Assembly: GCA_030650395.1 (NCBI GenBank)
Contig: JAUSDY010000102.1
Location: forward strand, 31,735 to 95,734
DNA from: Acidobacteriota bacterium
Lineage (GTDB): Bacteria > Acidobacteriota > Vicinamibacteria > Vicinamibacterales > UBA2999
DNA length: 64,000 nucleotides
Reading direction: 5' to 3'
The notes below the pieces were generated by a model that was given only the letters and a program-made list of their open reading frames with translations, searched no databases and was not told the origin of the DNA. A program made the position numbers and the translations under genes. How positions within the stretch are numbered: the first letter of the stretch is position 1; each line of letters begins with the position of its first letter. Of this stretch, positions 61,738 to 64,000 are shown in pieces.

Positions 61738-62007
61738 TTAACCGATGTTCTGGAGCTCTTTGCCGGGCTTGAACCGAATCGTCCGGCCGGGCGGAATCCG
61801 CACCTCTTTACCGGTGCGGGGATTGCGGCCGATGCCGCGCTTTCGAGGCTTCACCTGAAACACGCCAAAGCCACGCAGCTCAATACGTTCGCCGCGTTGC
61901 ATCGAGTGACGCATCGCTTCGAAGACGGCATCAACCGCCAGCTCGGCCTTCACCTTGGTGACGTCCGCCACCCGAGAGACCTGGTTCACGATGTCGACCT
62001 TGATCAT
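61738..62007 (-). CDS. HU/IHF-family DNA-binding protein
   Basis: 89-aa nucleoid protein. It shows the HU signature GFGVFQVKPRKRGIGRNPRTGKE, with beta-arm Pro in NPRTGKEVRIP, and dimerisation helices at the N-terminus. Normal length. Whether HU or IHF subunit cannot be decided. Transcribed minus, before the M50 gene, and divergent from der. Confidence 0.92.
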   Translation of the reverse strand: MIKVDIVNQVSRVADVTKVKAELAVDAVFEAMRHSMQRGERIELRGFGVFQVKPRKRGIGRNPRTGKEVRIPPGRTIRFKPGKELQNIG

Positions 62008-62171
62008 GCGCTGCGGTCGTCCCCTTGATCTGCGTAACTAGCTTAATTCAGGGCACTTACGCTGTCAAACGGATAAGTGCTTTGTCTCTATGTATTTATC
62101 GGCAGGTCTGTGCACCGCGACAGCGCCCGATGCGCCGCAAGCCCTTAGGAGACTGTAAGATAGAGGAAATC

Positions 62172-63893
62172 GTGTCGCAGTCACGCAAACCCCAGGTCGT
62201 GCTGGTCGGCCGCCCTAATGTCGGTAAGTCGACTCTGTTCAATCGGTTGAGCGGCGCCCGGCACTCGATCGTGACCGCCATAGCGGGTACGACCCGCGAC
62301 GTCATCACCCATCCCGTGGCGTGGGGCCGGTCCCACTTCGACCTGACCGATACCGGCGGCTTGTTCGGCCACAGCGAAGACCCGCTCCACGAATTGGTGG
62401 TGGCCAGGGGCCACCGCGCGCTCAAGCAGGCCGACCTGATCGTGTTCGTGGTCGACGGCCGTGAGGGCCTCATTCCCGGCGATCAGGACATCGCCGAAGC
62501 GGTGCGCTCGGCCGGGGTGCCGGCGATCCTGGCGATCAACAAGACCGACGATCGCCGCGCCCGCGCCGGCGCGCTCGAGCTCTATCGAATGGGCTTCGAC
62601 CCGGTGTTCGAGATCAGCGCCGAGCACGGGCAGAACGTCGGCGAATTGCTCGATGCGATTGTCGAGAAGATCGCAGGTTCGCCAGGTTCGTCGGAACCCG
62701 AACCCGGTGAAACTGACGAATCCGAAGAACCCGTGGACCCCGGCGCGAAAGAGGTTGCGATCGCGATCGTCGGCCGGCCGAACGCGGGGAAGTCGTCGCT
62801 CGTCAATCGTCTGCTGCGCGAAGAGCGGATGATCGTTTCCGAAGTTCCCGGTACCACGCGTGACTCGGTCGACTCGATCCTCACCTGGCACCGCCGCCAG
62901 TTTCGGATCGTCGATACCGCGGGCATCCGCCGTCCCGGCAGAGTTTCGAAGTCGGGCCAGGTCGAGAGCGTCAGCGTGCTGCTCGCCAAGCGCGCCATCG
63001 AGCGCGCCGACGTCGTCGTGCTCGTGATCGATGCCACCGTGGGGCCGACCGATCAGGACGGCGCGATCGCCGGAGCAGCGCAGGAAGCCGGGCGCGGCAT
63101 CATCATCGCCGCGAACAAGTGGGACCTCATGAAGGAGCAAGGGCAGGACGCGGCGAAGAAGTTCGACGAGAACCTGCGCTACCAGCTCAAGTTCCTGGAC
63201 TTCGCGCCGATCCTCCATATTTCCGCGGTGACCGGCGAGCGCACGCCGAAGCTTCTGGAGATGGTCGACAAGGTTTCGGCGGCCGCCCGCTCGCGGGTCG
63301 GTACCGGCGAGCTCAATCGATTCATCGAGAAGATCACGACCAGCGCGCCGCCGGTGACCGCGGGCCATCGCAACGTGCGGGTGATGTACGCGTCGCAAAC
63401 GAGCGTGGCACCGCCGACGTTCGTGCTCTTCACCAACACGGTGGCGAAGCTGCACTTCTCGTACGAGCGGTTTCTGCAGAACCGCTTGCGCGAAGCCTAC
63501 GGCTTCTTCGGCAATCCGATTCGCATCCAGATGCGCGGGCGCACCGACGAGCGGGGCGAGCGGCGCAAGACCGCCAGCGAACGCGCGCCCGATCGGCAGG
63601 CGCCGGTCAAAAAAGGGCCGGGCTCGCCGCCGACCAGGCGCGCGCGAGAGAAGGCCGCATACAAAGCCGCGCGCAAGGCCGGACTCAAGCCGCCGGCGAG
63701 GAGTTGGGACAAACCCGGCGCGACCCGTGGGGGCAAACCTCGCGAGACAGGTGGGGACAAGCCTCGCGAGACAGGTGGGGACAAACCTCGCGAGACAGGT
63801 GGGGACAAACCTTTAGGTTTGTCCAGAACGACGCCGCCTAAGAAGGCGCGGAAAGTCGAGAAGCGGCGCCCGAAACGGGCGGGGCGCCGATAG
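62172..63893 (+). CDS. der: Ribosome-assembly GTPase Der (EngA)
   Basis: 573-aa double-G-domain GTPase for 50S assembly. GTG 62172 is used (GAGG 6 nt upstream; family-like VSQSRKPQVVLVGRPNVGKS). First G domain GRPNVGKST, DTGG, NKTD; second GRPNAGKSS (about residue 200), DTAGIRRPG, NKWD; then the KH-like domain. It is longer than usual (440-490) because of an Arg/Lys-rich tail including three GGDKPRET octapeptides encoded by a 24-nt repeat (63737-63808). The 164-nt gap before it contains nothing I can identify. Confidence 0.94.
   Translation: MSQSRKPQVVLVGRPNVGKSTLFNRLSGARHSIVTAIAGTTRDVITHPVAWGRSHFDLTDTGGLFGHSEDPLHELVVARGHRALKQADLIVFVVDGREGLIPGDQDIAEAVRSAGVPAILAINKTDDRRARAGALELYRMGFDPVFEISAEHGQNVGELLDAIVEKIAGSPGSSEPEPGETDESEEPVDPGAKEVAIAIVGRPNAGKSSLVNRLLREERMIVSEVPGTTRDSVDSILTWHRRQFRIVDTAGIRRPGRVSKSGQVESVSVLLAKRAIERADVVVLVIDATVGPTDQDGAIAGAAQEAGRGIIIAANKWDLMKEQGQDAAKKFDENLRYQLKFLDFAPILHISAVTGERTPKLLEMVDKVSAAARSRVGTGELNRFIEKITTSAPPVTAGHRNVRVMYASQTSVAPPTFVLFTNTVAKLHFSYERFLQNRLREAYGFFGNPIRIQMRGRTDERGERRKTASERAPDRQAPVKKGPGSPPTRRAREKAAYKAARKAGLKPPARSWDKPGATRGGKPRETGGDKPRETGGDKPRETGGDKPLGLSRTTPPKKARKVEKRRPKRAGRR
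63737..63824 (+). repeat. 24-nt tandem repeat and palindrome in the der tail
   Basis: Three 24-nt units (63737, 63761, 63785) sharing CCTCGCGAGACAGGTGGGG, in frame with the codons. They are followed by GGACAAACC-TTTA-GGTTTGTCC (63803-63824), a 9-bp perfect stem with the same TTTA loop as the palindrome after pgsA. Confidence 0.85.
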
Positions 63894-63913
63894 CCGGTGT
63901 AAACTGCCCTGCG

Positions 63914-64000
63914 ATGGCGGCACCCAAGCGCGAGCTGTTCAAGGCCGCGGAAGTCTGCGAAGTGGTGCGGGTCCAGCCGTACGTGTTGCGGTCGTGGGAA
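63914..64000 (+). CDS. MerR-family-like regulator (partial, N-terminus only)
   Basis: 29 codons to the window end: MAAPKRELFKAAEVCEVVRV then QPYVLRSWE. The pattern of a helix-turn-helix followed by VLRSWE (usually LRYWE) is that of MerR regulators lacking a metal-specific domain in view. It lies 20 nt after der. The ligand and downstream domain are outside the window. Confidence 0.7.
   Translation, partial: MAAPKRELFKAAEVCEVVRVQPYVLRSWE

Overview
The window is about 65% GC and nearly all coding. It looks like a chromosome segment from an Acidobacteriota bacterium, most likely the Vicinamibacteria (subdivision 6) lineage. This is an inference from gene families: large Oar-like TonB-dependent receptors with an N-terminal carboxypeptidase-regulatory domain, ADOP-type duplicated FtsX/MacB permeases paired with a PadR repressor, and a small secreted protein of a type I associate with this phylum. 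No rRNA, tRNA, CRISPR array or prophage was seen.

Layout. 1-8.7 kb: two tandem near-duplicate TonB-dependent receptors on the minus strand (the first cut by the window edge), a half-length TauE/SafE permease and a third, divergent receptor. 8.8-12.9 kb: a NarL-type histidine kinase/response regulator pair, a small secreted protein and an M20 peptidase. 12.9-19.3 kb: two convergent ADOP permeases, a PadR repressor with a clear palindromic operator and a membrane protein. 19.3-37.5 kb: housekeeping genes, namely a D-Ala-D-Ala carboxypeptidase, FdhE-like protein, glgA, trxA-trxB, cysteine desulfurase-mnmA, bactofilin, two SAM-related proteins, acyl-CoA dehydrogenase, glpX, an MFS transporter, a NhaD-like antiporter, hflX, a TPR-SLH lipoprotein and pgsA. 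37.5-38.7 kb: a GNAT remnant, a DinB-like protein and a HabA-like membrane protein. 38.8-54.7 kb: rhlE and a surface-polysaccharide locus (UDP-xylose synthase, WcaJ-type sugar transferase, five glycosyltransferases, a methyltransferase, ugd, galE, an MsbA-like exporter), broken by an intact IS1595-family element and an IS3 remnant. 54.7-64 kb: a core block yicC-gmk-coaBC-UDG4-priA, then an M50 protease, HU, der and the start of a MerR-type regulator.

The most unusual layer is not a gene. At least six sequence-unrelated families of 7-nt-period repeats, mostly arranged as left arm / spacer / inverted right arm, sit at transcription-unit boundaries. A 9-nt-period family frames the ADOP region. 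A 13-nt family forms three clusters in the polysaccharide locus, one of them inside a glycosyltransferase gene. Short palindromic elements appear to be inserted in frame in mnmA, priA, the uracil-DNA glycosylase gene and possibly coaBC. Several proteins have ends encoded by this repeat DNA. Two leaders, before the second TonB receptor and before the histidine kinase, are chains of hairpins ending in an intrinsic terminator placed before the Shine-Dalgarno sequence, and look like attenuators or unrecognised riboswitches.
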